A stretch of 64,000 bases of DNA from Xiphias gladius (Eukaryota; Chordata; Actinopteri; Istiophoriformes; Xiphiidae). Below the pieces are notes generated by a model. The model ran no database searches. It saw nothing but the letters and a program-made list of their open reading frames with translations, and was not told the origin of the DNA. A program made the position numbers and the translations under genes. Below, one piece after another: positions 1-12,500 of this stretch (position 1 is its first letter; every line of letters begins with the position of its first letter). The DNA is taken from the NCBI RefSeq assembly GCF_016859285.1, contig NC_053417.1, forward strand, positions 25,569,706 through 25,633,705, read 5' to 3'.

Positions 1-542
1 AAAGACTTGTCTTCATCATTCAGATGATTCATGCGCTGCCGCAGTGGAAGTGTGCCTTTATTGTCTCGGCTGATCAAGTTGACAGACAGTAATGAAATGA
101 GTGACAGAAGATATCCCAGCATAGCGCTCAGCCTCCACACATAAAGCAATCCAGAGTCCCCGTCCACGGGAAGTGAAGGAAAGGAGTTTATATCAATAAA
201 TTAATTAGGTGCTAAAAATCTTCCACAAAACCTATCAGGCCTTTGGTCCATTTGCAGTTTAATCTCTGTGCCCTTTTGCTGCTTCCCAAATGACCCGCGA
301 CATTTGTTCTCACCGGTGCGTCACTGCATCGTCCCTCTCACAGCCCCTGACGCATGGTCTATTCATTGCACACAGTCTTGATTTGTGCTTTTTAGGATTC
401 CTTTCTTAAACCCCATGATATATTTTATTTGAAACTCTCGGTTTTCAAGGCTAGGGACCCTCAAATCTGCCCCATCACTAATCTGAGCTGCGTGTTCAAA
501 TCTAGTTGACTGGGGTGTCCAGGTGGTCCAGTGAGCTAAGAT

Positions 543-886
543 TAGGGCTGCAACTAATGATTATGTTCACTATTGATTAATCTGCTGATAAATGCTGTGA
601 TTAATCAATTTGTTTGGCCAACAGATTGTGCAAAAAAAAAAAAAACTGAATAACGTCTATCACATTTCCCTAAAGCCTCATCCTCAAATTTCTTGCTTTG
701 TCTGACCAACAGTCCAAAACCCAAAGATATCCAGTATACAGTGACATAAAAAAAGAGAAAAGAAACAAATCTTCACATTGGAGAAGCTGCACCCAGAGAA
801 TTCTTGGCGTCTTTGCTAGAAAAATTACGAACAATGATTGATTAATCTTCTAGGAATCCATTAATAGACAAATCATTTCAGTTCTA
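543..886 (+). mobile_element. hAT-like MITE, copy 1
   Basis: The stretch starts with a 'gggctgcaactaatgatta' type end and carries repeated 'gattaatc' words. It ends with 'aatcatttcagttcta', the other terminus of a repeat family that I recognise as very common in percomorph genomes. Two further copies lie at 2962-3257 and 45618-46008. The internal words shared by the copies are a 'ccaacagtc..aaaaccca' segment, 'tacagtgacataa', and 'cacattgga(g)aagctg' or similar. No transposase is encoded, so the element is non-autonomous. Assignment to the hAT superfamily is from memory of the family ends and was not checked for an 8-bp target duplication. Confidence 0.7.
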
Positions 887-2909
887 AGACTCATACTATA
901 TTCACTGTTCAAATCAGGCCATGTAGTCTTTGTTGCATTTACCTGTCTTTCGTTACGTCACCTGTTATTCTTTACTGTGATGTGATTGTTCAATCAAGAC
1001 AGAAAATAACAATTCTGGTTCGACAAAAGGCAAAAATGTGGGGATAAAACTAGACCTCCATACATACAGCAAAAGACCACATTTTTTATTTTGCAAATAC
1101 AAGAATCAATGGCCACAATATGAATTGCGTGTTACATTGTGCTTTTGAGAAATGTTGAGATAGCTCCTCTCTTGTAAAGAATAAAAGCTGGCGGAGACAG
1201 AACAGCTAAGTAATGAAGAATGGCTGTAGCCGCTATGGATTTTTCAAATCGTCTGGGTTGAAGCTCCTGACATTTAGTATAACACACACAATTTTTCACC
1301 GTATCGCCCGTGCAGAAAATGACAAAGTGTGCACAAACTCATCGGGGAAGACACCGACCAGGGGCGAAAGCTGCACTGACTACTACAGATTGTACAGAGG
1401 GGGATGTGATCAAAATGTGGTTGTGGAAGATCACACACTGAGCCAAAGGCCAATATCACATGACTGTAGTATGACTGTTAACTTTATATAAAAAGCATCT
1501 TGCGATCATTACCCTGCACATTTCTGTAATTTTCTCTACACCTCATTCATATTTCTTCTTGAGAATCCACAGCGTGACCATTTTTGTCCAATATTTCCAA
1601 TGTGCAGCCATACCCGGTAAACTCAGAGAGCTTGTCATGATACCAGTTAAAGCCAAGTCATTTCACTGTAGAATTGCTGGGGAGACAGAGACACCCTCTG
1701 GTCCATTTCTGCCTGTTACTGCAGTCAGCTTGGGCTACTTTATTTTCTGATGAAAATTTGGATTGCGTTTCCTCTAATCAACATATTTTGACATTTAAAT
1801 AAGGACATTAAGTGACATACAGTTTCAGTATTCAATTACAGTGCTCAGTGAACATTTTTATGTCATATTTCAGCCCAATTATCAACATTTCTACTGCTCT
1901 GATTGTAAGACAAATACTAATCAATGGATCATCAGATTGTGGCAGAATACATCCTACCTTGTTTTACAATTGAGTGCCACTGGCTGCTCCAGTGGAAATC
2001 ATATCAACTTAGAGGCAGTCACAGCGCTCTGAACACTCACACTCACTCCACCTGCATAGTCGATAAATATCAACATCCATGTCATCAGAGGAAGCAGAGG
2101 AGTGAAAGGACAGATAGAAATGAACAGATAAAGACGGGGGGGGGGGGGGGGGTAAACAAGGCCATCAGGGAAATAAGTCCAGTCATTTCCATATGTGTAT
2201 CTCCGAGCTAGGGTTTAACTAGCTGTACATAAAGACAAGCCTGTGTGGGAGAGGTTCCGTTTAATCATAGCTATGAATGTTCAGCAGGAAACCTACCGGG
2301 AGGAGAAACTTGTTAATTAAGATCTTGATCCTACAGAGGTCTGAGGTGTCTGTTACAACTTCAAGCTCTACGTTTTTTTGTTGTTGTTTTTTTTTTATGG
2401 GATATTTTATTTGCTTATGCAGGCCACACTTTAATGAGGTTTGTGCACTGTTGACATTTGTGGGAGCCACCAACCATCCAGCATATATAGAGAATTATCT
2501 GGAAAATGGAGTACAGATATTCAGAGAACACAGTCTACCAAGATTTCACCAGAAGTCATTATTCTTTTATTCGTGAGAAGAACTTTAAGGGACCTAAGTA
2601 TTATTTTGATTCATGGATTGTTTGGCTGAATTGCTGCAACATCAATTTCCCCACTAAAATAATCAGTTGTAACTGCAAGTGTGTGTTTCTGTCTGATTTG
2701 GTAACTTTATCATTTAATTAACCTTTCTTGATATATTTATTTGCCAGACACAGATGTGGAAATTATATGCATCTTCTAAGACTTTCACTCAGTGGGTTCT
2801 CCATCAAATACTGGGATCTCATTTGTTATTTCACTTTTTTTGTCACTTCCTTGACTGAATCTCATTTTAATTGTTACTTTTTTTGTAAGATGCATTCGTA
2901 AGCCTATTT

Positions 2910-2933
2910 AAAAAAAAAAAAAAAAAAAAAAAA
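2910..2933. repeat. Poly-A tract
   Basis: A homopolymer run of A that continues after 'ctattt' and is followed by a T-rich stretch. It sits just upstream of the second hAT-like MITE copy. Confidence 0.9.
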
Positions 2934-2961
2934 CTATTTTTTTTATAGCTTTATATATTAC

Positions 2962-3257
2962 AGGACTGCAACTAGAAATTATTTTCATTATTGATTCATT
3001 TAGAAGTCATTTTCTTGATTAATCTATTAATTGTCAGCCTATAAAAAGGCAAATGTGTTGTTTTGTCTGACTAACAGTCAAAAATCAAAATTGTTCCATT
3101 TACTATCACAAACTAACAAAACCTGTAAATTTTAACGTTTGAGAGGATGGAACCAGTGAATTTTGGCACTTTTTCTTTAAAAAACTACTCAAAACTATTA
3201 ACTGACTAACAAAATAGTGACCAGTTCATTTTCTGTCAACTATTTGTTTTAGGTCTA
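2962..3257 (+). mobile_element. hAT-like MITE, copy 2
   Basis: Same family as 543-886. It begins 'aggactgcaactagaaatta', has 'ttgtctgactaacagtcaaaa' type central words, and ends 'tcaactatttgttttaggtct'. It is more diverged than a young copy, with several changes in the TIR region, so it is probably an old insertion. Confidence 0.65.
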
Positions 3258-4615
3258 ATGTACTGTATGTATTAACATTTCATTGAGAATCACGGGCCTT
3301 GATAATGTTCTATCTAATGAGTGCCCAATAAGTCATTTCCCTCCCTTTTTATCACAAGTTTGCCACTAAAGGTGACTTTGATCAACCAACTCCTCTGCTC
3401 ATTGGTTTACCTGAGTCATGTGAGGACTGGTGAAGACTTTGTCAACTAGTTGAATAATGGAGTCACAGTAACATTTGTGTGGGAAATTTCTTCAGGAAAA
3501 TGTACTGTCGAGCCGTTTAAAAGACTTGTCACGGACAAACAGGACTTGTATGTAATCTTTGCATTTGTTTTGGCCCTTGGATAGCAGTGAATTGTGTTAC
3601 ACTGTAAAATTAGCGAAGCTTGAAATGATTGAAATACAAGTGTCCGGTCTCTATCGCAATCAGATTAAAACAAGCGCTATCGAGTTATCGTTTTGATCCT
3701 ACGCGTCATTGTCCAGCGAATAATTCATTTTTAGCTTCATGAAATAAGACCAGACTCGTTTGCACCTTTCAGCCTGTCGTGAGCTGATTTTCCATGAGGT
3801 GCTTGTGATCACTCGGCTGCAAAGGTTTCAAAAGAAAGCGCACTGACTGTCCACCACAACCAAAGCCTCCATCTCACACACAATTGCACAGAGGACCAAT
3901 TTTAGAAAGCGTCTGTGTAGTTGGAGATTTATTTTTACCTTTCCTAATGACAACAGCTTCGATTCGGTCTCTGAATTCCAGACAGTTCTGTGGATTTTAG
4001 AGCTAGGTTTCTACTACTTAATGGGCTAAAAGCAAGTCTACTTAAACATTGTGGTCACATATTAATTTGACATGATTTATGTAAGAAGTTCTGATGTATG
4101 TTAGCTCAGTTTGTGACTGCATTTCTGACTTAATATTTATTGGCTCAACATTTTTAGCCTCTCTTTTTTTCTGTCATTTCTTTAAAAAAAATAAAAATAA
4201 AAACATAGAGCTCAGTGACAGAGGGTACTAATTTAATCAACTTTGACTTGAGTTGAAGACTCAAGTCACCACAGAATTCTTAACAACGTAGAGCACGTTG
4301 GATACTTTTGAGCGCTTTCATTCAAAGTAACCAATTCACCAAGGAGATTGCACTGTTGTTTCAAAGAGAGAACTGTTGTTAATTTCATCCAAACCTTTAG
4401 GGTAGTCAAATATGCAGCAAGGTCACAAATGAAATGGGTTCTTGTGCAGAATGTTTAAGAGTGTTAAATTTGCTAGAAGTTAAAATGCTACACAGCTGTT
4501 TTGTTCCTAATTTTTTACTTCAGCTAGATCAAGAGTAAAAAAAAAAAACCAAAAAAACAACAACACATGAACATTAAATAAGGGGCCAATTAAAATACAT
4601 TAGAAATTATTTGCA

Positions 4616-4621
4616 TTTATT
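4616..4621 (-). promoter_or_regulatory. pfdn4: Candidate poly(A) signal of pfdn4
   Basis: The plus-strand hexamer TTTATT reads AATAAA on the minus strand and lies about 190 bases after the pfdn4 stop codon. It is the nearest canonical signal that I noticed. The choice is tentative because AT-rich DNA produces this hexamer by chance. Confidence 0.4.
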
Positions 4622-4811
4622 TAATCTTCAGATCTTTACCTTTGTTGTCTTTGTGAATATCTTTTGACAAAACTAAACACATACATCATCTGTGTAAACA
4701 AACCTAGGCTGTTCATGTTGACGCTTTGTTTGGCAAACGTCCAGTAGATGTGATATGAGAGCTGCATGAAAAAGTCCATGTTGGGGCAGCCGTCAATGTC
4801 CATTTCCCTGC

Positions 4812-7800
4812 TCAGCTTTCATCTGCCTCCAGGTTAATATTGTTACCAAACTTGGCATAAAGCTGGACCTTCAGATCACCCAACACTTGCTGTATCGCTG
4901 ACACCTGTTCCTCGAGGTTTTTGACCTCTTGCTCCAGTGCTTCCTGATTACAGAACATGGAAACGTCAATTATATGAGAGCCACTGCAATTTCCCCACAG
5001 AAGGCAAGCAACAACAGGGTTAAGAAATTTATATTAACAATAAATGAGACTTTTAGTAGCTGCGTCATCAAAAACACATTCTGAAGGCAGGATAGTTAAA
5101 GAAAAAAACTTAAAAGGACTATGTGTATCAATGTGCATGAGATTATAATCAGCGGATATAATGAGTGAGCTGTTTTAAACACATTTTTCATTCACTGTGT
5201 GTAGCAAACTACTCCACATCAGTCAGCCCTGAGGAAGATCTCAAGCGCCCCTTTGTGGAAACTGCCATCTGGCTAAACAATGTCTTCTGACAAAGAGGTC
5301 TGAGCCCGAGCCCGCCTGGGGCAGTGGTGTTGTTCTGTTCTATTCAGACTGTGGTCTGATGGGCTATTCAATCTCACCTGCACGTACATTTAAAGGAGCA
5401 GTTCTACATTTTGTGAAATGCACTTTTTTGCTTTCTTGCTGCGAGTTAGAGGAGAAGATTTTTACCACTCTAATTCTGGAGTCTTGTTGTCGTAACTGTG
5501 TTTACGGGCATATTTACAGTATGTACATATTCTGCTTCCATCAGTAAATACAATCTGATATCGAGGTGAGCCAACATTGCACATTTGCAACTCTGAAAAC
5601 ATCTTAACCTTTGTCATTTCTGTCTGCTAAAGACCTGTAAAGCTGTTGAACTCCCCCTTTAAACTTCCCATCTGTACCTGATATAGAGCCAATCTGGAAC
5701 TAAAAACTTTGTACTTTTTCTAAGGCCGTAAAACAGACATTTTTAAGTGGGTATTCAACAGTGTTGTGTGTCCTTGGCAGGACACATTTTGGAAATTGGC
5801 ACTTTTGATTGAACTCATCAAAAATGGAATTGTGTTTCACTTTTTGACAACAAGCTGTTACAGTTTACAAAATCTATTACAAGTTTGGATATTGTGTTAC
5901 ACATTTTAAATCAACAAATTTATTCATATATTATATATATTTGTACATACATTTTTTTTTTACAGTACATTTACAGAAAAAGAGTGGTAGGTCTAAATGA
6001 ATGGGCATTGAGCGGTATCGGTCCAGTATCTGTCCAGGCAATGTAAGTAATTATCGACTACATTACTGCCACATTTGTGGCTGGAGAGGTTTTGTGCATA
6101 CCTTAACTATTTCATTGACAACTTAGTACACCTACACATCAGCAATTCTTTTGGGCCATCACACAGCATCAAAGTGAGAGAAGTCCGGAAGTGAACAAGC
6201 ACTATGCTAACAAACACCGTGCCAGGAGAAGATGCTATTTCTTAAGAGCATTGCGATCTGCGATAAGACTGTGCAGGACTAACACATCTGCAGAGTCCAG
6301 AGAGGAAGCCGGAACTTTAATATTTTGAGAGACTGTTTCCCTGGCGCTGTTCACTGCTGCCACCAGTTTGGGTTAGCACTGGCTTTATGCCATGGGGGTT
6401 GGTAGCCAAATTATAATTAATCAATAATTTAACTCTTTAATGTTCATGTGTGCAAGATAGCTTGTCTATTTTCTAATCTGTTGCCTACTGGTTGAAAATT
6501 AAGTCTATTTGCAAATCTGATGATGCTTGTCAAGTAGAAGCACAGGGAATGGTGATGATAAAAAGTGTTGACTGTCTGTGATTGCATTTGAAGTTCACTT
6601 TTGGTCACAAATGTGATGAAATAATAATTAAAACTATGAATAGCGGTGAGTTGCATAGGATTTTAGTTGCACTATGTTATCGGCTTATGATGACGGGGTT
6701 TCTGTAGATAGAATTTACAGATGTCCCCTAAATGCCTCACATGCAGACTACCGGTAGAGGCTACAATTTACAGATGTTCCCTAAACGTCTCCCATGCAGA
6801 CTATCGGTAGATGCTAGTTAGCCGGCTTCACACACAGAAGTGTGTGTGTGTGTGTGTGTGTGTGGGAGGGTGTTTTAGTCTACATGGACTGGCCGCCGAA
6901 GTAAAGCCTGTGTGTGGGAAACGCTGTGTTGTACAACCTAGACCTTAGTGTAATGTGTAATCAGCAGCTATTCGCTGATTTAAAATGGTCTGACAGGTCA
7001 ATAGGTGCTTTTTTTTTTTTTTTTTTAAATCAAAAATGCTATATTTTTGCTTAGGTAATCCCACACCAGAGGCAGGAATCTCTGCAAAAAATTAAAAATT
7101 AATGATTAAAAAATATATATCATAACTTAATAGAAAGCATATACTGTGGCTCTTTTTTCAATCTACTTTGGTCATGAGAAAAAAAAAGTAATTTATTTAA
7201 ATAAAAAAAGCTCTGAAAATATTTGCCTCCAAGCAATGCTTCATTCTGTTTTGCTTGAATGGATTATGATCTAATATCACTTCACAGCAATTTGATCAAA
7301 GATTATCAGATCAGGAAAATGTTGGTAACAAATACACAAACCACACAAACTTCAGTTGCCAGGATGGGGACAAAATACAGCTCGTGATCCGACATTTTGT
7401 TTTATTAAGTAAGATTAGGGTAAAATTTTTAAAAATAAAAAACTACAAACATATGAGTGAACTCATTTTATTTTTGCTTTATTTTCTGTCATACTGTCAT
7501 TTTTTTTTAACTGATTCGCTTTAACATTTAACTTTTTCTAGAGGCTAACTTCTAATCAAATGGGTTTTCTGCATCTATCATGTTAAATCCTCCCCCAGAG
7601 TCCATTAACTTGATGATTTTGGCTTAAGAGGATCTTTTACTGATGATTACAAGTCTGAAGAGCGGACAAAGTATTAATAAACATACCTTTGCAGCTTCCA
7701 GCATCTCTTGTGTTTCTTCCTGGGTGTGACTGATAAAGATATCCCCAATTTGATAAGGGATCAATAGAGAGTCATCGTCTATCATCATTAGGTCATCACT

Positions 7801-10232
7801 GGCATCCTGTAAATTCTGCAGCGATTTCTGCACGGAGACATTAGCAGAAATTACAGAGTGTCAACGAAGGCTGTGAACAGATTAGTATTGGTAATTTAGC
7901 AGCTGCAGTGCTCTTCAGACCACACTTAACCGTGACTCATCTGAACAAACTGCGTTTCAAAGGAGTCAGTAAATGTTGATTCAACTTCATGGTCACTTCG
8001 GAGGCTGTAATCTGCAGTGCTGATGAATTATATAGTTTTACACTGAGAGGTGCTTCCAGTATTTTTTACTGCCAATTTATATCAGTAAGGTAGTGTAAAT
8101 ATTAGAAAAACATTTCAGTAAATCAATAAAGTTCAACAGTACCACAATTACACATAAAGAAAAAAAATAACCAAAATAACCATAATGTTGAATCAATGCC
8201 TCTCTTAAACAATTTCAATAAACACTTTATAAACATTATAACCCTCATGAAAATAGGACTTCTGTTTTAATTACTCCTGGCTAGATGTGCCAAATAAACT
8301 GGCCAATGAAGGCGAGTACATTATCAATAGAATATCAATCTGCTAAACAGACTCACAATTGTATGAGGAGTATCGGGTCTTAACAAAATATTATTATTCA
8401 CAAACACCATTACAATTATCAAAATTTGTAAACTTAGCTGACAACACAGTGAAGCCTGACTCTGTGATGTGACTTTATTCACAAGTCACGGTACTTACTT
8501 TCTTTGCCTCTATTTCACTTTTCAGCTCTGTCATCCGACTCGTGTTCCTGGCGAATTTATTGATCTTCTGCTGGTCTTCAAAAGTGACATTCACATCTTC
8601 AACCGCCTGCAAACAAGGGGGAAATTAGCAGTGGTGGAAGATGTTCTCAGATCCTTTTACTTAAATAAAAGTACAATGTAAAAATAATCCAGTCTAATTA
8701 AAGTCCCGCATTCAGAATCTTACTTGAGTAAAAATATGTAAGTATTATTAGCAAAATGTACTTGAATAAAATAATAAAAGTAAAAGTACTCACTATGCAG
8801 GCAAAATAGCCTCTGTTGTGTTAAGAACAAATAGACTTGGGCCTTTGTCACTCTATTTTAGTCATAAAATGCTAAGAGACTGACTGACAAATTGTTGGTT
8901 TTGATATTTTCATGGGATTTGTTGACTAAAACAAAAATATAGAAAAATATCGGCCTTACCCTTCATTGTTTTTGCACTAATCTCTTAAAAAAAAAAAAAT
9001 CTGCCGCCTTGCTTGATTTTGCTCACCTTTAGATTTTCTTAATAAATTCACTTTTAGCAGTAGGTAGAAAAAAAATGAAAAAATTTGTGTAATCACAAAA
9101 CACTGACATCACTGAGGGACCACAAAAATACAAACATCTGTAAAATGTAATGCACACCAATACACCAGCCTTGGAATAAATACATTGAGTAGTATCTTGA
9201 CTGAATCAAGTGGTATGTTTTTGAGGCTTAAGTGTTTTTTGTTTTGTTTTTAAAAATTGGACAGGATTATATTGAGAGGTGTTTATAATATTTTGACCAC
9301 CTCATTTACACTACGTGCTGCTTATGGAGCAGAAAAAAAATGATACCTTATAATATAATGCAATCCAATACAACAATATATGTATTTATTTGTGATGTGA
9401 CCAATCAATCAACTAATTATTTCATCTTCAGCTACTTGTCTATCCTGTTTGGTGGTTTAATTTGTAACAAAGCACTGTATTTTAAAAGAACTGAACATGT
9501 TTTGTATGCAAGTAAAATTGATCTGTAATGTAATTTGTAATTTAAGTTACCAAATAAATGCAGTGTTGTTAAAAGGACAATATCTCCTTCTGACATGCAG
9601 TGGAAGTATCAAGTGTCATGAAATTGAAATAATCACGTTAAGTACATGTACCTCAACTCTGTACCCAAACACAGTACTGTGGAAACTGTGGAAATTAGTT
9701 AATTCCATGGTTAAGGTTCTTGTTAGCTAGTTAAACCAAACATAACAAACACGTATAACACAAAATAAGAATGGTCAGCTAACGCTAACGTTAGCTAGCA
9801 AGTGGTGTCCTGTCACCGTTGTCGAATACCACAGCGCTCGTTTAGCTAAGTTACCATCATCATCATTATTGTTGTTATTATTATCATTATTAATAATATC
9901 GTTGTTATTAGAGTTGCGAACTCTCAGCCAGGACTGACAGTTGACAGTCAAGTAATCGCAGGATAAATCTAGCTACCGCATTAGCACTTAAGCTAACACT
10001 TAACGGTAGATGCTATCACTGAGCTGAGCTACACGAGGGCGTGACTGGGGTTTTAATCTACCACTGACACCGGGAATTGTGGCTGTTTTTTTCCACATGC
10101 AGTTCTGCGCGTCTTTATGTGCGACCCCAGACTTAAAAGCAACGGAATGCCCCGAAAACACGATAGATGTTTTTTAAAATATATTTGTTTTTTTTTTTTA
10201 CTTACAACAGGTCCCTTCATAGTGGCTGCCAT
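4812..10232 (-). CDS. pfdn4: Prefoldin subunit 4 (four coding exons)
   Basis: This encodes a beta-type subunit of the hexameric prefoldin co-chaperone, which binds unfolded actin and tubulin in the cytosol and passes them to CCT/TRiC. Minus-strand coding exons are 10206-10232, 8499-8606, 7687-7827 and 4812-4943. All have GT-AG borders and lengths divisible by three (27, 108, 141 and 132 nt), giving 135 residues plus a stop; human PFDN4 has 134. The product starts MAATMKGPV. It continues with EDVNVTFEDQQKINKFARN, then IPYQIGDIFISH (the conserved beta-hairpin region), TQEETQEMLE, and the C-terminal coiled coil ending KVQLYAKFGSNINLEADES. These blocks are near-identical to vertebrate PFDN4. The ATG at 10232 was chosen because the MAATMK start is shared with human. 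No disruption is seen. Intron 1 contains a transposon at about 8627-9690. Confidence 0.97.
5390..5480 (+). mobile_element. MITE fragment in pfdn4 intron 3
   Basis: The words 'aaaggagcagttctacattt', 'tttgctttcttgc' and 'gagttagaggagaagatttt' match one end of the MITE family found at 15973-16259 and 17296-17615. The matching end is the one normally read as 'ttcaacattttgggaaa..ctttctt'. The rest of the element cannot be followed, so this looks like a truncated or heavily decayed copy. Confidence 0.5.
6713..6818 (+). repeat. Two-unit tandem repeat of about 53 bp
   Basis: Two adjacent units each start 'atttacagatgt' and run through 'ccctaaa.g.ct', 'catgcagacta.cggtaga' and 'gcta'. They differ at a handful of positions, so the duplication is not very recent. 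It lies in pfdn4 intron 3, just before a (TG)n microsatellite. Confidence 0.85.
6841..6864. repeat. (TG)n microsatellite
   Basis: Twelve consecutive TG dinucleotides in pfdn4 intron 3. Confidence 0.95.
8627..9690 (+). mobile_element. Non-autonomous DNA transposon in pfdn4 intron 1
   Basis: The left end 'agtggtggaagatgttctca' is followed by 'acttaaataaaagtacaatg' and many 'aagtac/aagta' words. The right end (about 9605-9690) has 'aagtatcaagtgtcatgaaa', 'aagtacatgtacctcaa' and 'acacagtactgt', the mirrored AAGTAC-rich terminus. I know such 'AGTGGTGGAA..AAGTAC' elements as abundant fish repeats. The roughly 1 kb between the ends has no transposase frame. The insertion begins about 20 bases from the acceptor side of exon 2 without disturbing the splice site. 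Exact ends were not verified. Confidence 0.6.
9861..9909. repeat. Imperfect (ATT)n/(GTT)n microsatellite
   Basis: A stretch of mixed ATT, GTT and ATC triplets in pfdn4 intron 1, about 300 bases from exon 1. Confidence 0.85.
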
Positions 10233-10330
10233 CTTGGCTTCCTCGACTGCACAAAGACAGGGCGACTGAACGCGACAATATACCTATACCGCCATCTAGC
10301 GGGATAGAAAATCTGGAGTGTTACAGTAAA
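10233..10330 (-). promoter_or_regulatory. pfdn4: Probable pfdn4 5' UTR and promoter with a CTCF-like motif
   Basis: The region directly upstream of the pfdn4 start is richer in CpG than its surroundings ('gcgactgaacgcgac'). It contains, on the minus strand, 'atcccgctagatggcggt' (10288-10305), which fits the CTCF core pattern CC-x-C-TAG-x-TGGCGG. No TATA box is evident at a fixed distance. The transcription start cannot be placed from sequence alone. Confidence 0.45.
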
Positions 10331-12000
10331 ATGCCACAGTCAAAATGTTTAATTTTGTCAGTTTTTATCCATTTAACAGCTTATTCTGTTTGTCCCCTCG
10401 ATTGCACAGCTGCTTTGCAAATAAACCAGGTTTAATGTAGCATGAAACTTGGCCCTTAACTTACAGCTGAAAACTAACTGAGCTATGGCATTTAATCCAT
10501 TTCACCAGAGGTTGACAATTAATCTAGTTTGGTTTACAGTTGTAATTAATTATCTGAAGAAATGTGCAAACTTGCTTAGAATATTTCAAAATAGTTATTG
10601 CATCAACCGGAACTACGGCTCCGTAAATATTTCTACAGCAAACAGTACTGCACCCAAGCTCAAATATTTACTGAATACATCAGCAAAGCTAGAACACCAT
10701 TAATTCAATTTAGACTGTGAATCTAATGAAAAGTATCACCTCGAACGTGGGGAAGTGCTGTGACCCAGTGTGTCTGCAAGCTGGGCAGTATCGTGAGTAT
10801 TCCTACTGTGTTGACTTCAGTTGATATGTCGTTTCTTCCACCTAGTCTCAAAATCAATGGCCTCTCTGTAAGGGTCGTGCCGCTAATAAAACTAGTAGGC
10901 TGTCGTGCGTTGGTAGATCATCGAGAGTTTGCTAGAGGTCTCTCAGCCGTGAGCCTTGCATGAAGTCAGAAGTGCACGATCCAAACAGGGGAATCCAACT
11001 CCCACCTCAGTGTGCAAGCTATAGGCTACAATTGGGACATTGTGTTCGAGGATTCCAAGCCGTGAAGTAATACATGTAGTAAATACAGCAGGGTAAAACA
11101 CAGATAGGCTGCTTTGTAGCCTGTTTGATTTGCATAAACAGGCTTGGGTTGTTTGAGGTTAAAGGAGTAAAACAAAAGGAGTGTTAGGGAGCTTTAATCG
11201 GCATGATCTCTGCACGTTTACTCACAGAACTAACAAACAAGACATGAAGCTGAGAATAATGAAAGAAGGGATAAATCAAATGATGAACGACTCTCAGTTT
11301 ACCTTTGATAACCGAGTGCCTCTCAGCTAGGTCTGTGTGTATTGATGCATTGACAGGCCCTCAAAGACATTTAAATGTGACTATGTGGAGGCATTTAAAG
11401 ACAGATGATTTCATTACAGAGTTGTTTGTCTGTCCTGATTAACTGTGATAATAAAGCAGATGCTTGCTCCTTGCAACTCAAAAAAGCTTTTTTTTTTTTA
11501 ATCAAATAATATCAAAGCAATACAGTAGATATTTTAAGGCACATGTCACTTTAATTTTTTAATTGCCTCGGTATCAACAACATCTGAATCTGATTTTTAA
11601 AACAACCCTGAGTATAATGACCTAAATGATGAAATGTTTAAAGTTTTCTCTTCAAAATCATAACAACAGGGTTAAAGGAACAGGGTTGTAAGTGCAACAT
11701 TTTTTTTTTTTTTTTTGCTTTTGGCAGTGTGGGAGCGCGCCACACCAACATCCTTAATACACATCCTGTTAATTCTCGGCTACATTTGTCAACAAAACTG
11801 TGATGCACCGTCTTATCATAGTGCACTTGATTAGAGTGTAACCTCATTATGATCTTGTCGGGGTATTTTCAGAGAATTCACAGGGAGATTATCGTGAGCT
11901 AATCATGTGTTTTCACCGAGAGCACCAGCAGTCTTTTGGGCAGATGGCAGGTCCAATAGGGCGGATGGCGGGCTTTTCACTGGAGGAAATCCAATTGTTA
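10331..12000. other. Intergenic stretch between pfdn4 and bcas1, left of gap
   Basis: No convincing exon is seen. Missing bcas1 5' exons could lie here or in the adjacent gap, but I could not recognise the conserved bcas1 N-terminus. Poly-T tracts occur near 11490 and 11700. Confidence 0.5.
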
Positions 12001-12500
12001 NNNNNNNNNNNNNNNNNNNNNNNNNNNNNNNNNNNNNNNNNNNNNNNNNNNNNNNNNNNNNNNNNNNNNNNNNNNNNNNNNNNNNNNNNNNNNNNNNNNN
12101 NNNNNNNNNNNNNNNNNNNNNNNNNNNNNNNNNNNNNNNNNNNNNNNNNNNNNNNNNNNNNNNNNNNNNNNNNNNNNNNNNNNNNNNNNNNNNNNNNNNN
12201 NNNNNNNNNNNNNNNNNNNNNNNNNNNNNNNNNNNNNNNNNNNNNNNNNNNNNNNNNNNNNNNNNNNNNNNNNNNNNNNNNNNNNNNNNNNNNNNNNNNN
12301 NNNNNNNNNNNNNNNNNNNNNNNNNNNNNNNNNNNNNNNNNNNNNNNNNNNNNNNNNNNNNNNNNNNNNNNNNNNNNNNNNNNNNNNNNNNNNNNNNNNN
12401 NNNNNNNNNNNNNNNNNNNNNNNNNNNNNNNNNNNNNNNNNNNNNNNNNNNNNNNNNNNNNNNNNNNNNNNNNNNNNNNNNNNNNNNNNNNNNNNNNNNN
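12001..12500. other. Assembly gap (500 N)
   Basis: Exactly 500 undetermined bases, a length usually used as a placeholder for a gap of unknown size. Open frames that cross it have no meaning. It lies upstream of the first visible bcas1 exon and may hide the promoter or N-terminal exons. Confidence 0.99.

Larger units (their letters stand above)
1..4615. other. Non-coding flank downstream of pfdn4
   Basis: No coding exon is supported in this stretch. All open frames are short and unlike known proteins. It contains two copies of a hAT-like MITE (543-886 and 2962-3257), a run of G at about 2137-2152 and a long A run at 2910-2933. In human the next gene on this side of PFDN4 is DOK5, so this could be the pfdn4-dok5 intergenic region, but no dok5 exon is visible. 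Confidence 0.6.
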
